Translations under genes and position numbers: made by a program
Part shown: piece after piece, positions 47,931 through 60,190 of the stretch
How positions within the stretch are numbered: position 1 is the first letter of the stretch
Layout: each line of letters begins with the position of its first letter
Notes under the pieces: generated by a model
What the model saw: the letters and a program-made list of their open reading frames with translations, nothing else
What the model was told of the DNA's origin: nothing
Database searches by the model: none
From: Sphagnum magellanicum
Lineage: Eukaryota > Streptophyta > Sphagnopsida > Sphagnales > Sphagnaceae
Reading direction: 5' to 3'
NCBI GenBank assembly: GCA_021904315.1
Contig: CM038922.1
Location: forward strand, 12,995,347 to 13,059,346
Length of the DNA stretch: 64,000 nt

Positions 47931-48000
47931 GGTGAGTGAGTGCATGTGTCTCATTTGTCACTTTCATGTTGCTACTTTTTATTCTTAGTTGCGGTTTCGA

Positions 48001-50735
48001 TGGAGTTTGATTACCAACCAACTAGAGAAACATGGGACTTGCCATCGAGGATGTATTTGGATTTGAATACACAATGTTTGCACATGATTCAATGCATAGT
48101 GCAACATCCGGATCTTGGAGATTTCACGCACAGGGACTTGATATGGACTATTAATTTCAAATTTGGTGCGCACAAAGTGAAAACAACATACATCCCTTCA
48201 AATTGAGTGCAAGACTTTATCAATGAAGAGGAATAGCGTAGTGATGCAAATTGTAAATTCATATGTCAACAACTATGAAAAATTAAAGAAGGAAATTGCT
48301 TTATCCACTTTGGGATAGTTATTTGGAATGCTCCCAGTTTCAAATATTGAACACACATCGACCTTCTCTATTTTTGAATCACCTTTTTTTTTTTAGTCCC
48401 ACTTTTTTGTGCAACATTAAATTTGAGTCCCACAATTTGAATTTTTTAGAATTGTTGATTTACAAGTGTAATTGCAGTTTTGGCTTAAAAGACAAGATAG
48501 ATAATTTGACACCGCTAATAGAGGACATGGGTTTCAAAAAGAAGCTTCTTTATAAGAGAGGTAAAACAATCCAAAAAGGAAAATCAAAGACTCACATTAC
48601 AATCGAAAATAATGGAAGGACCCTAAAGAAAGGTTAGCAATGTGGTTTTACCATCAAATTTTTTAATCTTCTCCCTTTAATTTCAAAGATATGCTACTAC
48701 AAGAAGAGGCACATCAATGCGACATGAGGTCTTTTCCATGGGAACATCCTCCAGAGGGACAAAGTTGCATTTGTTGCACATGTTTCCACAAGTTTAAAGG
48801 ACTTTGTACTTGACAATTTGTGATTGGGGCTTTCTGTTTCATAAGTAATAGCAAAGCATGTAGAAATGTGCAGGAACTTTTAGAGATTAGCATGAACCTA
48901 ACCAAAGACACATTTCTATGTGAACAAGACATACAAAACATAGCTAAAAAGTTAGCAAAAGAAACATATAAAAAACATGAAAACAATGTCAAGAGTGTTC
49001 GCATGTGGGTTCAAAAGAACCCAAACGTTTTGTTTTATTATTAGGAAACTAGGTTTAAAGTTGGTGGAGAACTTCAAGAAGTAATATCCCATACACAATT
49101 GAAATTTAGACTCCTTGGCAAGCAACGATGATGCAACAATATGTTCATCAAAGTGTGGTTGCAATCGATGCAACCTTTGGAAAAAATGAAAACAAGGTAA
49201 ATTATCTCACTGTAACTTAGTTGTAAAACCTAAGAAACATCTGAATCATAATGAAACACGATCGTTATTTGTTGACACATGTTGAAGGTTGTTGATGTGA
49301 ATAATCATTTCCATTGTACACATTGATGGTGTTTGACAAGTGGAGGAATGGTTGTTTAGTTAAGTACATAATCACATTTCGGAGTAAGCAAAACGACTTG
49401 TTTAAATGGATGAATGTTATCATTTGAAAGATGCAAGAATCAAAACTAGATTGGGACCCAAATACTTCATCATTGATGATGATGATGCATAAATCAATAG
49501 TTTAAGGTAACATTTTAATTATTTTATCATTCCATATAACTTGGGTGCACAATATTTGATTAAAATCTATGTTTCAAAGGGGGAGTTTTTTATGTTTCAA
49601 AATGACCTAAACATGAATATGCTTCAAGATTAAATTGTGTCATGTTTCGGGGATTGATTCATTGTGCAATCCCTAACTCTAAGTTGCTTCAGTGGTTTAT
49701 GTTTTGAATGGGTTTCAATGGCTGAACTATGTTTCAAAGGTTTGTGTTTTTTTGGTGAAACTAGGTTTCAATGGTGTATGTTTCAGGTGGGGTTCATGGT
49801 CGAACTAGGTTTCTGTTGTTTATGTTTCGTGTGAATTTAGGTGGTTTATCTTTTAGTGGATTATATTATGCTTTTCAAGCTGAAACCTAGGTGGACATAA
49901 CGTGGTGTGCACACAATGACCTTTGTGAATTAAACGCAATTTATTTTGGAATGATTGGCTATGTTATGGAGATTATTATATCATATTTCTTGTTTGATTG
50001 CAGGAAAATATGGCCAAACACAAAGATATTTTTGTGCCTTTGGCATGTAAGAAGAGCTTGATAAAAGCAAACATACATTAAAATCAAGGATGTGGTAATT
50101 CGGGCATAGGTCTTAAAGAATATGGGGCGTCTCATGCATGATATAACACAACCCCATGGAAAAACTCCTCTGTAGTTTACAAAGGAGGAGTTGCTAAAGC
50201 TTATGGAAATGATTTTAGATGCTCAAACATTTTGGTCGTATGTTATTTCAGAGTGGGTGCCAAAATGCGAAATGTGGGTGATGGGGAATTGGAATCTTCC
50301 ATACGTCGGCTAGGATACTAATGATGTTATTGAAAGCTACCATGCTAACCTAAAAGCAACATTGAAAGCTACAAAATCACGACTTTATGGAAGATGGGTG
50401 GATTGGCACATCCACCAACTATTGGGAAATGTTTTGTCACATTATTGGTATCAGAGTTTAAGAAAGAATTGGGGAATTTGTGCCAAACAAGAAGCAAGAA
50501 TGATTTGTTGTTAATGTCATTTTTCGTGCAAGGGACATCCCAAACAATTGTGTGACTTTTCTAAAGGATGATGGTGGATATGCAATTATTGCCTCTTTGA
50601 AACATGAAGATGTGAATTACAAGGTCTACAACTTTGAATCTAAGTGGGCTTACTACGAATGTCTCTAGTCGCAAAGGGGCAACATATGTAAACATCAAAT
50701 TAAAGTATTAATGTTCCTTTGCCTTGATCTAGCAG
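48001..50735 (+). pseudogene. MULE (Mutator-type) transposase with SWIM zinc finger
   Basis: The N-terminal piece, from about 48001 (MEFDYQPTRETWDLP), includes a Cys-rich patch CICCTCFHKFKGLC (about 48766-48810). A helical segment lies at 48820-49044. The MULE core has Asp in VVAIDATFG (49167-49169), LMVFDKWRNG (about 49324), Asp in FIIDDDDA (49475) and the family's FLCLWHV (about 50026-50050). The acidic residue in NDVIESYHANLK (Glu 50332-50334) follows. The SWIM finger is near 50655-50695 (YYEC...NICKH, where the first Cys is Tyr). An ATGTTTC-rich insert of about 500 bp (49505-50005) separates the second Asp from FLCLWHV and looks like an intron. Stops at 49042, 49426, 50061, 50311 and 50668 and frameshifts show it is dead. 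Confidence 0.85.
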
Positions 50736-51179
50736 AAGGAATAATTGCACGTTATTGCGATTCATTGAGTGGAACTTTGAATAGTGGGTTGAGTAGCATG
50801 CTTAATCCTTGCCCAATTCTCACGCCTTGTTTAGAATAGACACCAAGAACAGGTCCAATTCCTTAGAGGATCAAAAACCTTGCAAAGAATATTTGTGATC
50901 TCATCTTCAAACTTGTTTTGGATGTTACTGATAACAATATGTTCATGCAACATTTATTAGTTGACTTGAAGCAAGTAGTTGGAAAGTAACAGACAATATT
51001 GGCAAAATTACAAAGTGGGCTTATGCACTCGATATAAGCAACGAAGTTCCAACAATTGAATGATGGTCACGAGATGTGCTTGAAACACCTAAACTATTTC
51101 CTTAACCATAGTGATGCAATTCAAAAAATTAAATCTAAAAGGAAACTAAACCTAGAGTTTGTGACCTAAAATTTAAATG

Positions 51180-52330
51180 GTGACTCAACATGTTTCATAT
51201 TTTTTTCAAAATGAGGACCTATGTTTCTAAACAATTTTTTTCCTGGCTACTATTGGAACCAAATTCCATGTCTTTATAACTAAATTCACAAGTTTCAAAA
51301 AAATTAAACGCATTTTGCAAATTCATATTCATTTTTTTGGCATGGTAATGTCATTTTGGGATGCTTTTAACTCTATGTTTCTAAGTTCATTTTTCTAAGT
51401 TTTTTAGTCTATGTTTCTAAGGCTATGTTTTTATAAGTCATGCTCCTAACATGATCTTCTCAACATTTTTCTCTCATGTGGGGCTTATTTATGTTTCAAC
51501 CACTATGAGCTCTACAACATTCCATTTTCTAACTTCAAAATGAATTCTTCAATTTAGAAATCCATGTTTCGAATGATCATGTTCTTGTGCAAATTCCTTT
51601 TCCTTTCATCCTTTATGTTTCTATCATGTTTCGTTGTTTCTTAATAATAGGTTTAGTTTCTGTAATCATGTTTCTAGGATATTTTTCAAGTTTATTGTCC
51701 ACAACATATTAAATTCCATCAATTATAAGCAATGCCTTTGCAATATTGCAAACAAATAATGTTGTGTGTTAAAAATGTGGTGGTTATTTATTATCAAGTT
51801 TCGGTAATCTTTACGTTTCTAGGTTTTTATCATGTTTTGTAAGAGATTTTCAAAATCCTTGATCTACAACACAATGTGTGGTGCATTCCCAACATTATTG
51901 TAAGTTTCAAATTTTATGTTTTGTAGGATGCCTCTCAAACCCAAGTTCCAATAGGTTGTGGTTTAAAACTATTGTACAGAGGCATGATCCCAAAATGGTT
52001 TTGGAGAGCAATGTTTCTATTTCTATCTATTTTTAGTCATGTTTCAAAGGTTTGATATTTTTATAATTTTGAAAAATATGTTTTTTCATGTTTCCTACAT
52101 GTTCCATACATGTTTGTTAGAGATTTTTTACAAATTTCTATCCATGTTTCTTTCATGTTTCTATCACGTTTCTCATAGGTTCCTTTTCCACCTACGGATA
52201 ACAAGTTTCTACAATATTTTCTTTCATGTTTCCAATATTCTCATGTTTTATAACTTGTGAGACATGTTTTGATAAAGTTTTAACAATGGTGTTACCATGT
52301 TTCAGAGGCTTCAAAACATGTTTATTCAAT
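51180..52330 (+). repeat. Second ATGTTTC-saturated segment of the MULE
   Basis: There is no gene. I count four ATGTTTC in 51541-51680 and six in 52021-52320, nearly all on the + strand. Frames here (for example 52039-52260) reflect the T-rich repeat. Confidence 0.75.
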
Positions 52331-52379
52331 TTTTTTTCATATTCCAAGGGTATGTTCTAGACAACTTTTTAAATCAATA

Positions 52380-53560
52380 CAATAAAGTGGTTGATGTAAC
52401 CAAGTTGCAATACTTCACCCAATGCAGTTGGATGTTCGAGGGTAATTTGAAGTTGATGCCCAATTTGTCCTGGAACACCCAACTACCATGGGTGGAGCAC
52501 TATAATAGGATAACAAGATGTCGATCAACAAAAACATGTTTGAAATAATGGTCAACAAATAGTACATGGATGTTTAAAGGCAATGGATGGAAAGACCACA
52601 TCATTTCCTTCAAACATCCACATGCCCTCTATCAATCACTATAGAATTTTTCCAATACATCTATTAGAACCAAAAACATAACAAGGCTTCGTTCACCAAA
52701 AACATATGTGAAATAATGGTCAATAGATGGTAGTTGGATTTTTGAGGGCAATGTATCAGATGAACCATAACATTTCTTTGAAACATCCACATGTCTTTAA
52801 TTAATCATTGTAGAGTCTTTTTTTGTAGAGAACCATAAACTTAATAGATCTATGTACAAAAAATTATTTACCAACATGAATTAAAACTTGAAGCAATTGG
52901 TATCTAAAAATTACCATTCAACTAAATAGTCAAAACTTGTTTACAAACATTAAAAACATGGATACTACCATTCATTAGAAAGTCGAAACATGTGTATAGA
53001 AATTCAAAACCAACAAAGATGTTGAAACATGTAACTAGAACATGTTTTTAGTGTAGTTCATCATGTTTCAAGAGGTATGTTCCATCGAATTACCTCGCTT
53101 AATTGGAAACAAAAATGGAACCCATACTTCCCTTGCTTAAGAATGTTGCAAGTTACATTTTTATGAGATTGCTCCAAATGCTCTTGGAAGGTAACATGTA
53201 CAAACAATTCCAAAACGTAATCTAGGAATACCCAAGAGTTGTGGGAAAAACACTACAAGATTATAAGTTATTATCGTTTTCAAAAAACAAGTGGATTGTT
53301 ATGGGAAACCCAAACAACGAGGGAAATGATCAAGTAGACAACAAGAAAACAACAACAAACAACAAGATAATGCAAACCCAACAACATAGGAAATGAACAC
53401 AATACAAATGGATTGTTGCAAAGAAGTGTTTACAAAAACAAAACAAAATTGGAAACATAAACAACGAATAGGAAATGAACAAGTAGATTACAAGAAGACA
53501 ATGACAAATAATAGAACAACGCAAACCCAAAGAAACAATGTAGGAAATGAAAACAACATA
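52380..53560. repeat. Two short duplications inside the right part of the MULE
   Basis: A segment with TCRACAAAAACATG..TGAAATAATGGTCAA occurs at 52511 and again at 52680 (169 bp apart). A second, GAAATGAWCAAGTAGA..ACAAGAA, occurs at about 53320 and 53470 (150 bp apart). Both are imperfect. The open frame 53393-53782 is Asn/Thr/Gln-rich and follows the second repeat, so I do not call it. Confidence 0.6.
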
Positions 53561-53933
53561 GAAATAATAAATCCGTCTTCCTTGCAAGCAAATATTCAGT
53601 TTTCTCAACCTTTGACACATGTGTCAATCACCAAAAATAGTATAGAAACAAATATCCACTTGCAAACATCAAGAAGCCTAAATAGGGTTAAACAAGACAT
53701 GCTACTAGTTCCTAAGACTATTTCATGCACAACATTGTTGTGCTTCGAATGGAAAAATGAAAGCGAAAAAAGTTGTGGATAAAAGCTTATGAACGATCTA
53801 TTGTGGGTGAAAAGACATAACTTCCCTAATGCCACCATGAGCTCTTTTTTTATCAAAACCCTAACTAAATTTCTAGCAGGGGAATGTCGATAAAGATGTT
53901 AAAGTTCGGCAACAAAAAAATGACGACAATGCG

Positions 53934-54343
53934 AAGTTGAAAAAAGGTTTAAAACATGATGGATGGGTCATGGGGCATGGATGGGGATTGCATAGGGGAA
54001 TATGGAAGATGGGTGGATGGGCCGAAACATAGCTCCCAAAATGTTACATGTTTTGGTGGGATATGTTTTGGGAGCTTGGGTTGCCCATGCATCGAAATGC
54101 ACATTGGGCAACACCACCAAAACTTGACATGTTTTGGTGGGTGGTAGGTTTCAAGGTTCTTGTTTCAAAGGTCATGTTTTGTGGCGCATGGTTTTTGACT
54201 AGCCGAAATGAACATTGGGCCACCACCGAAATATGACATGTTTTTGTGGCAGTTTGTTTTAGGGGCCCTATTGCCCATGTGTGGAAATTGAACACTGAAC
54301 CACCTTGTAGCAAGCAACACATTTATGACTTGTTGCTGAAATA
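53934..54343 (-). repeat. Right terminal inverted repeat of the MULE
   Basis: It is the reverse complement of 39359-39762. It begins GAAGTTGAAAAAAGGTTTAAAAC and ends CATTTATGACTTGTTGCTGAAATA. CATG-TTT words recur as in the left end, but several have drifted from CATGTTTC to CATGTTTT. Confidence 0.9.
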
Positions 54344-54605
54344 TTGTTGAGGGGATGCAAAGGGAGGGAAAGGATGGTTAACTCTCCAAAAACATGACCA
54401 TGGATGTAGATAGGAAAAAATGGATGGCCCCAATAAAACATGTCCATGGATGTGAAAAGGAAAGGAAAGGTTGTGTAACCCCCATAAAGGTCTATGGATG
54501 TAAAAATTTGAAAAACAAAGGTGGATGACTCACAAAAAAAATGTCCATCAATGTAAAAAGGAAAAGAAAAAATGGGTGATCCCCAATAGAAAGTTCATTG
54601 AATAA
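54344..54605 (+). repeat. Minisatellite hosting the MULE (right side)
   Basis: About five degenerate units of roughly 40-55 bp carry GGAAAGGATGGTTAAC, CCCCAAAAAAACATG and TCCATGGATGTAAAAA. A related unit sits left of the element at 39288-39349. Confidence 0.65.
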
Positions 54606-57000
54606 GGGACCTACTAAGATGAGAGGGTAGCCTCATCTTGCCACACATTTGTAAGCTTTACCCATCACAACACACAAGGCAAAGGTTAGTTGTGAACCTA
54701 AATGCACATAGATCATGAGGTGTAGGAGTGGGAAGGATGTTACATATTATACATACTCCTTATAGTTTGGGAAGAATCTTACACCTATAAGCACCTACAC
54801 CATTCATTAAGAGTGAAAGGGATTAACTAGGTGAAGATCCCTTCCTTTAATAAAACACTTGGATAAATTTCTTAATGTACTTTATATTCATGAATGTTCC
54901 TCTTTAAAAAAAAAGGTGTAATACACCTATTCCTCAAACAGGGAAGTGATATTGCACCTTAGTCAAATAGCCAAAAACAACTAACTAGGTTTAAGTAGAA
55001 GGAATAAGAAATCCCCCTCTTTACCCCTCATGATCATTGTAATGTATAGATTCACAATAACTTTTAGCATTCTCTACCATACTCTTGTTATTGTTTGAAA
55101 GCCTTTGATGAGTAGGGGTGCACAAGGTGGTTTGGTAGTGTTTAGACTATGGTGCAAGAGTTATTGAATATATGTATATTAACGATATATCCATAGACTT
55201 TTTTTGGGGGTTAAGTTGGTACGTGTTCATTTTTTATTTCATTATTTGATCATAGTTTCATAGTTTCACATCCCTTTGAATTGGTGTATTAACATGTTCA
55301 CTCAATCAAAACTTTGATCTACCATTCCATTTGTGCATTGTGTTTGAAGTTGTGCATGATTGGTCTTTTATGCATGCCACATTCCAACCAAAATACACAA
55401 GCAAGCATTGAATCTTACCATGGCACTTTAAGATGTTGAGTTTCATTTGAAATTAAGGGTTTTAAAGGATGTCAAATCAATTGCTTGGTTTGGAAATTAA
55501 TAACAATAATTGCATGACATTATATGCACACATCTGAAATGAAAAAGACATGATTTATAAAAAAACAAGGTGGTGGACCATATTGTGAAAATGAGTGTGG
55601 ATAAGGTGGCATTAATCCCACTTGCCCATGTAACCCAATCATTTTTTGAAAGTGATAGTTCTTGGATTGTAAGGAATCAAAATCTTGCCAATGTGGCATA
55701 CAAAATAAGATGTCTGTTTATTAAATATGCAGGTTGCACATGTGGGTGGGCATTGTGAAGGAATTTTTGCAAGCACCAAATTGTTATTATTTTCATGGCC
55801 ATTGATGTTACCCAAGAAGATGTCATTGATTGTTTTGGAACATGGTACACATTCAAAACATTCACCTCACAAAGGCGAATGAATAATTGCACCCAAGGAT
55901 GTCATTACATCATGTAAATGGTAATTTAGGGTTTTTGATTCATAGGTTGAAAGATTGGCATGAAACAATGCTCACAAGAGAAGATCCCATGAATAAATAT
56001 CAACTTGTACATCTAATAGGCATTAGATTCCTCTAAATTGTTTGTTTGTTCATTTATACTAAAAATTTACAATATTATAGTGTACCAAATGTTAATAATA
56101 CTATTTTGTACTTGACAACCATGTATGGGATGTGTTTTATGTTAACATGAACCCCACAATGTTGTATAAAAGTTTAGCTAATGGAAAATATATATTGTGA
56201 ACATTGTAGTTCATATATAATCACTAAAAAAACATAAACCATACCGAATAATTTTAATTGTTGTATACATTAAGAAGATTTTCAATGAAAATTTGGAAGT
56301 TTAAATGTAAGTATTGTTTATCAATAAGTGAATTTGTGAGCTTCGAATGTAAATGATGCATTTATGCAATGCAAATTCAAAGGGATTATGGAGGTATTGT
56401 AATTACCTTATTTACATAAAAAAAGAAGGAATGCATGTACTGTAGTTAGAAGAATTTTTCTAATGTGTGTTAAGAATAATATATGCAAGTATTACGGTTT
56501 ACATAAGGTGGGTTAGGACTTGTGATGTAGGTAGTGTAATTAACACAAGGTGGTTTAAGACTCTAATGTAAGTATTGCAGTTGGAACAAAATTCCAATGT
56601 AAATTAAAATTTATTATGTAAGCACTACAGTTGGAGAAGACCTTTTCTTAAATGTGTATTAAGAAGATTATATGCAAGTAATGTTAAATTAGGCCTGATG
56701 TTTAATGTGAGTTAAAAAAACATCTATTCAAATATTGCAATGATATTTTAAATATGCTTTCCATGGCCTTGCATGTAGGTGTTGCATTTCATAACGTTGT
56801 TTTTCATGGAAAGTGATAGTTATACACACATATGTCATAGGTTTTTGTATGGTTGAATCATCACCAATGTTTATGTGATTATGTCCTACCACCACTGTGC
56901 ACATCTTCCTCAAAAAAATTATTTTCATTGAATCACAAATTGTAATACCTTTTTTTGTAAACAACAAATGAACCACTAGTTTAAGTATGAACAAACTAAT
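54606..57000. other. AT-rich intergenic DNA
   Basis: I see no gene. Open frames at 55570-55758 and 56728-56994 (minus) are short and unlike known families. Between 56280 and 56720 the words TGTAAGTATTGCAGTT and GCAAGTATT recur loosely and look like worn units of the array at 58190-58800. Confidence 0.6.
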
Positions 57001-58020
57001 TGCAAACTATATGCAACAAGTTTCTAATATATATGTCATATTAGCTTGGTTTACTTATTAACTATATATAAAATATTATAGGTAATAATATTTAATAATT
57101 AATAATAAAATATCATAATAATGATAAGGGATATTAAAATAATAATAATAACAACATCAATAATATTATTACATAGTTAATGTTAATATAATTAATAATT
57201 AATAGTAATTTCAATATTTATAATATTAATCATTTATTAATAATCAATTCCATATCATAACATTAATATATTATTTATTTGTACATTTATGATTAACACA
57301 TTAATTATTATTTAAAAATTAAATAATTTATAATAATTTATAATAATTGCAATAACCATAATAATAATATTATAGCAAGTAGTTATTTTATTTATATTTT
57401 TTGTTATAGTTATTGTCAACTAAGTATTCAATAATTAGTTTAATAATAATAATAATACATTTCAATAAGAAAAATAGTCATTTGACAATAACTAATGTAA
57501 TAATTTAATATTAATATATTAAATTAAATTAATTTTAATTAATTAATAATTTAATTATAATATGTTAAATTAGGCTACCGATTTTATTAATAGTAGTAAT
57601 ATTAAAATATAGTAATTTTCAATAGGTATATATAATAATCCTTTAAATTAATTATAGTAATAATATGATATAATTAGTTAAATTTCTATGCTACTTGTTA
57701 AAGTAATTATGAAAATATATTACAAATGATAAATAAGTGAAATAATCATAATAATATTTATTAAATTATTATTGTAACTAATAACTAACCTACATTAGCT
57801 ATTATTCTTATTATATATATCAATTCTTATTGTAATTACTGTAAAAATTAATATAAATATATTATTGAAATAAGATAATTAAGTTATTGTATTAAATTAT
57901 TATTATAGCTACCTAATAATTAACCTAGGCTAACTATTTTATTATTATTAATATTATTATTATATTTTTACTTTTAGTTTTTATTAAATCTAATAATTAA
58001 CATCTAAGAAACAATGATTC
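57001..58020. repeat. Extreme AT-rich tract, AATAAT/ATTATT-type low complexity
   Basis: About 1 kb is made almost wholly of A and T, with frequent AATAATAAT, TTAATTAAT and TATTATTAT words and stops in every frame. It could serve as a matrix-attachment or fragile region, but only composition supports that. Confidence 0.8.
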
Positions 58021-58189
58021 CATTAGGTTTAAAACTTTTTGATAATAAATGCAATACCCACACACATGCCTAGGAAAAATGCAATCTATTAGTCCAAACC
58101 CCATTAAATAATTTTTTATTCAAAAAATGCAATAATTGCATCAATCATATTTGTTTTGTTAAATGTAGGTGGTATAAAAACCTTTTGTG

Positions 58190-58810
58190 ACCCTTATGCA
58201 TGTATTGCATTTCAAGAGGAAAAATAATGTCTATTTAATAAACTTTATGCTGGTATTGCAGTTTGAATACTTTCAATCCATATAAGTTTTTGCAACCCTA
58301 ATACATGTATTACATTTGAAGAGGAAAATTTTAATGTGTGTTTTGTGAACTTTATATGAGTATTGGAATTTGAATACTTTTAATCCATGCAAATTTTTGT
58401 GACCCCAATATGGATATTACATTTAATAAAAAACTCAATGTGTATTTTGTGAAGTTTATGGGTTATTATAGTTTGAATACCTTCAATCCATAGTTTTTGT
58501 GACCCCATTGTGGATATTGCATTTGATGACGAAAAACCAATGAATGTTTTATGAACTCTATGGGCTATTGTAATTTGAATACCTTCAATCCATATAAATT
58601 TTTGTGACCCCAATGTGGGTATTGCAATTGAGGAGGGAAAATCCAATGTGTGTTTTGTGAACTCTATGAATTATTATAGTTTGAATACTTTTAATCCATA
58701 TAAGCTTTTTTGACCCCAATGTAAATATTGCATTTGAGGAGGAAAAATTCATTATGTGTTTTGTGAACTCTATGTAAGTATTGTAGTTTGTATACCTTCA
58801 ATCTAATCAT
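58190..58810 (+). repeat. About 105 bp tandem repeat x6
   Basis: TTTGAATACCTTCAATCCAT-type landmarks start near 58263, 58371, 58473, 58576, 58682 and 58789 (spacing 102-108 bp). Each is followed by TTTTTGTGACCCCAATGTGG, ATATTGCATTTGAGGAGG and TGTTTTGTGAACTCTATG. The minus-strand frame 58380-58646 is simply the repeat translated. Confidence 0.88.
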
Positions 58811-59600
58811 AAATAAACATAAAAAATGCAAGTATTGCATCTTTTGTATTGGTGGAGAATTATGGTTATGGAGGTATTATGGAATCATTCTTTTGCATAT
58901 GTATGGTGGAAATTAATAAATTAAATATTGCATCATTAAACATGGTTACAAAAAATAAATTTGAATATGACATGTGAAACACTATATTGATAAGTGCCAA
59001 AAAGTTTCATTGAGAACACCAAATTGGAAAATGTCACAATCAACATCAATGTGTTAAAAAATGTTTATAAAATTACAAAAATGGGTCCATTCATGATTTG
59101 GGTACCAAAAATGAATGTTTAACTAAAAAAATTACAAAGGACAATTTTAAATTTATTTTATTTTACATTATTATAATTGTAGTGGATTGTTGTATGCTAA
59201 TAAATAAAATGATGTTTTCTTAAATTAATAAAAATATTTAAAAATAATTTGGATATTATGTTAATGTCTTTTTGAGTCTTGTAAACTAAAGGAATCAAAT
59301 GTTTAAAATACATTTTAAAAAAATTAATTAAGAGGAATGCATGAAATCATACAATTGACATTAGTAAAAATTAACAAAAATGTAACCACTCCATTTACAA
59401 CTACATGCGATTTATACAACTACAAGATCAAATTTCAACTATTTTGGTCATTTTCACAATTATGATGCAACTATTGAAAACTTCATCATATTAGTTAGAT
59501 TGATATGTCCCATTTGTTGCAATAATCACCAAATTAGTTGCATCTTAAAGGTATTCTACAATAACATAGGGGTGTATTTTAATGTATGTACTATATATAT
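58811..59600. other. AT-rich DNA without gene
   Basis: No open frame of note, no tandem structure and no motif are seen. Confidence 0.6.
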
Positions 59601-59619
59601 AAAATGAATCTCAAAATTA

Positions 59620-60190
59620 ATATTTGAACTTTGAACTTTGAAATTTGTTATTCAAATCTGAAATTTGATATTTTGATTTTAGAATTAATTTTTAAAAAAA
59701 TTCTCTGAATTTAAATAAAAATCATTAAAATCTCAAAATTGATATTTCAATTATGAAAATTACTATTTTAATTTAATTTTTAAAAAAAACTTTGAATTCG
59801 AAACTTGATATTTGAATTCTAAATTATTATTTTTGATAAAAATTAATATTTCAATTCAGAAAATAATTAATTGATTATAAAATGGACATTGTAATTTTGA
59901 ATATTTTTATTTGAATCTGAAAATTGACATTTCAATTTTGAATTTTTTAATTTAAATTCCAAAAACTTATATGATTTAAAAATAAAGATTTGAATTTTAA
60001 ATTATTACTTTCAAATCTAAAAATTAATATTTCAATTCAAAAAAATTAATTGAATATAAAATCAACATTTTGATTTTAAATATTTTTATCTAACCTTGAT
60101 ATTTGATATTTGAACTCTGAATTTTTTAATTTAAATTTTAAGAAATTATTTGATTTGAAAGTTGAAATTTGAATTCCAAATTATTATTTT
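59620..60190 (+). repeat. About 180 bp degenerate tandem repeat x3
   Basis: GATATTTGAATTCTAAATTATTATT-type landmarks recur at about 59797, 59980 and 60158. Between them lie shared words (TTAATATTTCAATTC, GAATTTTTTAATTTAAATTCC). Within each unit the motif ATTTGAATT/AATTGATATTTCAA is itself repeated, suggesting an older, shorter unit. Confidence 0.7.

Larger units (their letters stand above)
39359..54343 (+). mobile_element. 15 kb Mutator-like element (MULE) with Ulp1 protease cargo
   Basis: Long inverted ends (39359-39762 and 53934-54343, about 400 bp) enclose, on one strand, a multi-exon Ulp1/C48-protease gene (40063-45442) and a MULE transposase (48001-50735). This pairing is known from KAONASHI-type elements in Arabidopsis and CUMULE in melon. 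Both genes are broken, so this copy is probably immobile by itself. A clean 9 bp target duplication was not found: the flanks read CCTTGATGT and TTGTTGAGG. GGGGATGCAAAG occurs about 10 bp outside both ends, probably from the host minisatellite. Non-coding parts are saturated with ATGTTTC. Confidence 0.87.
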
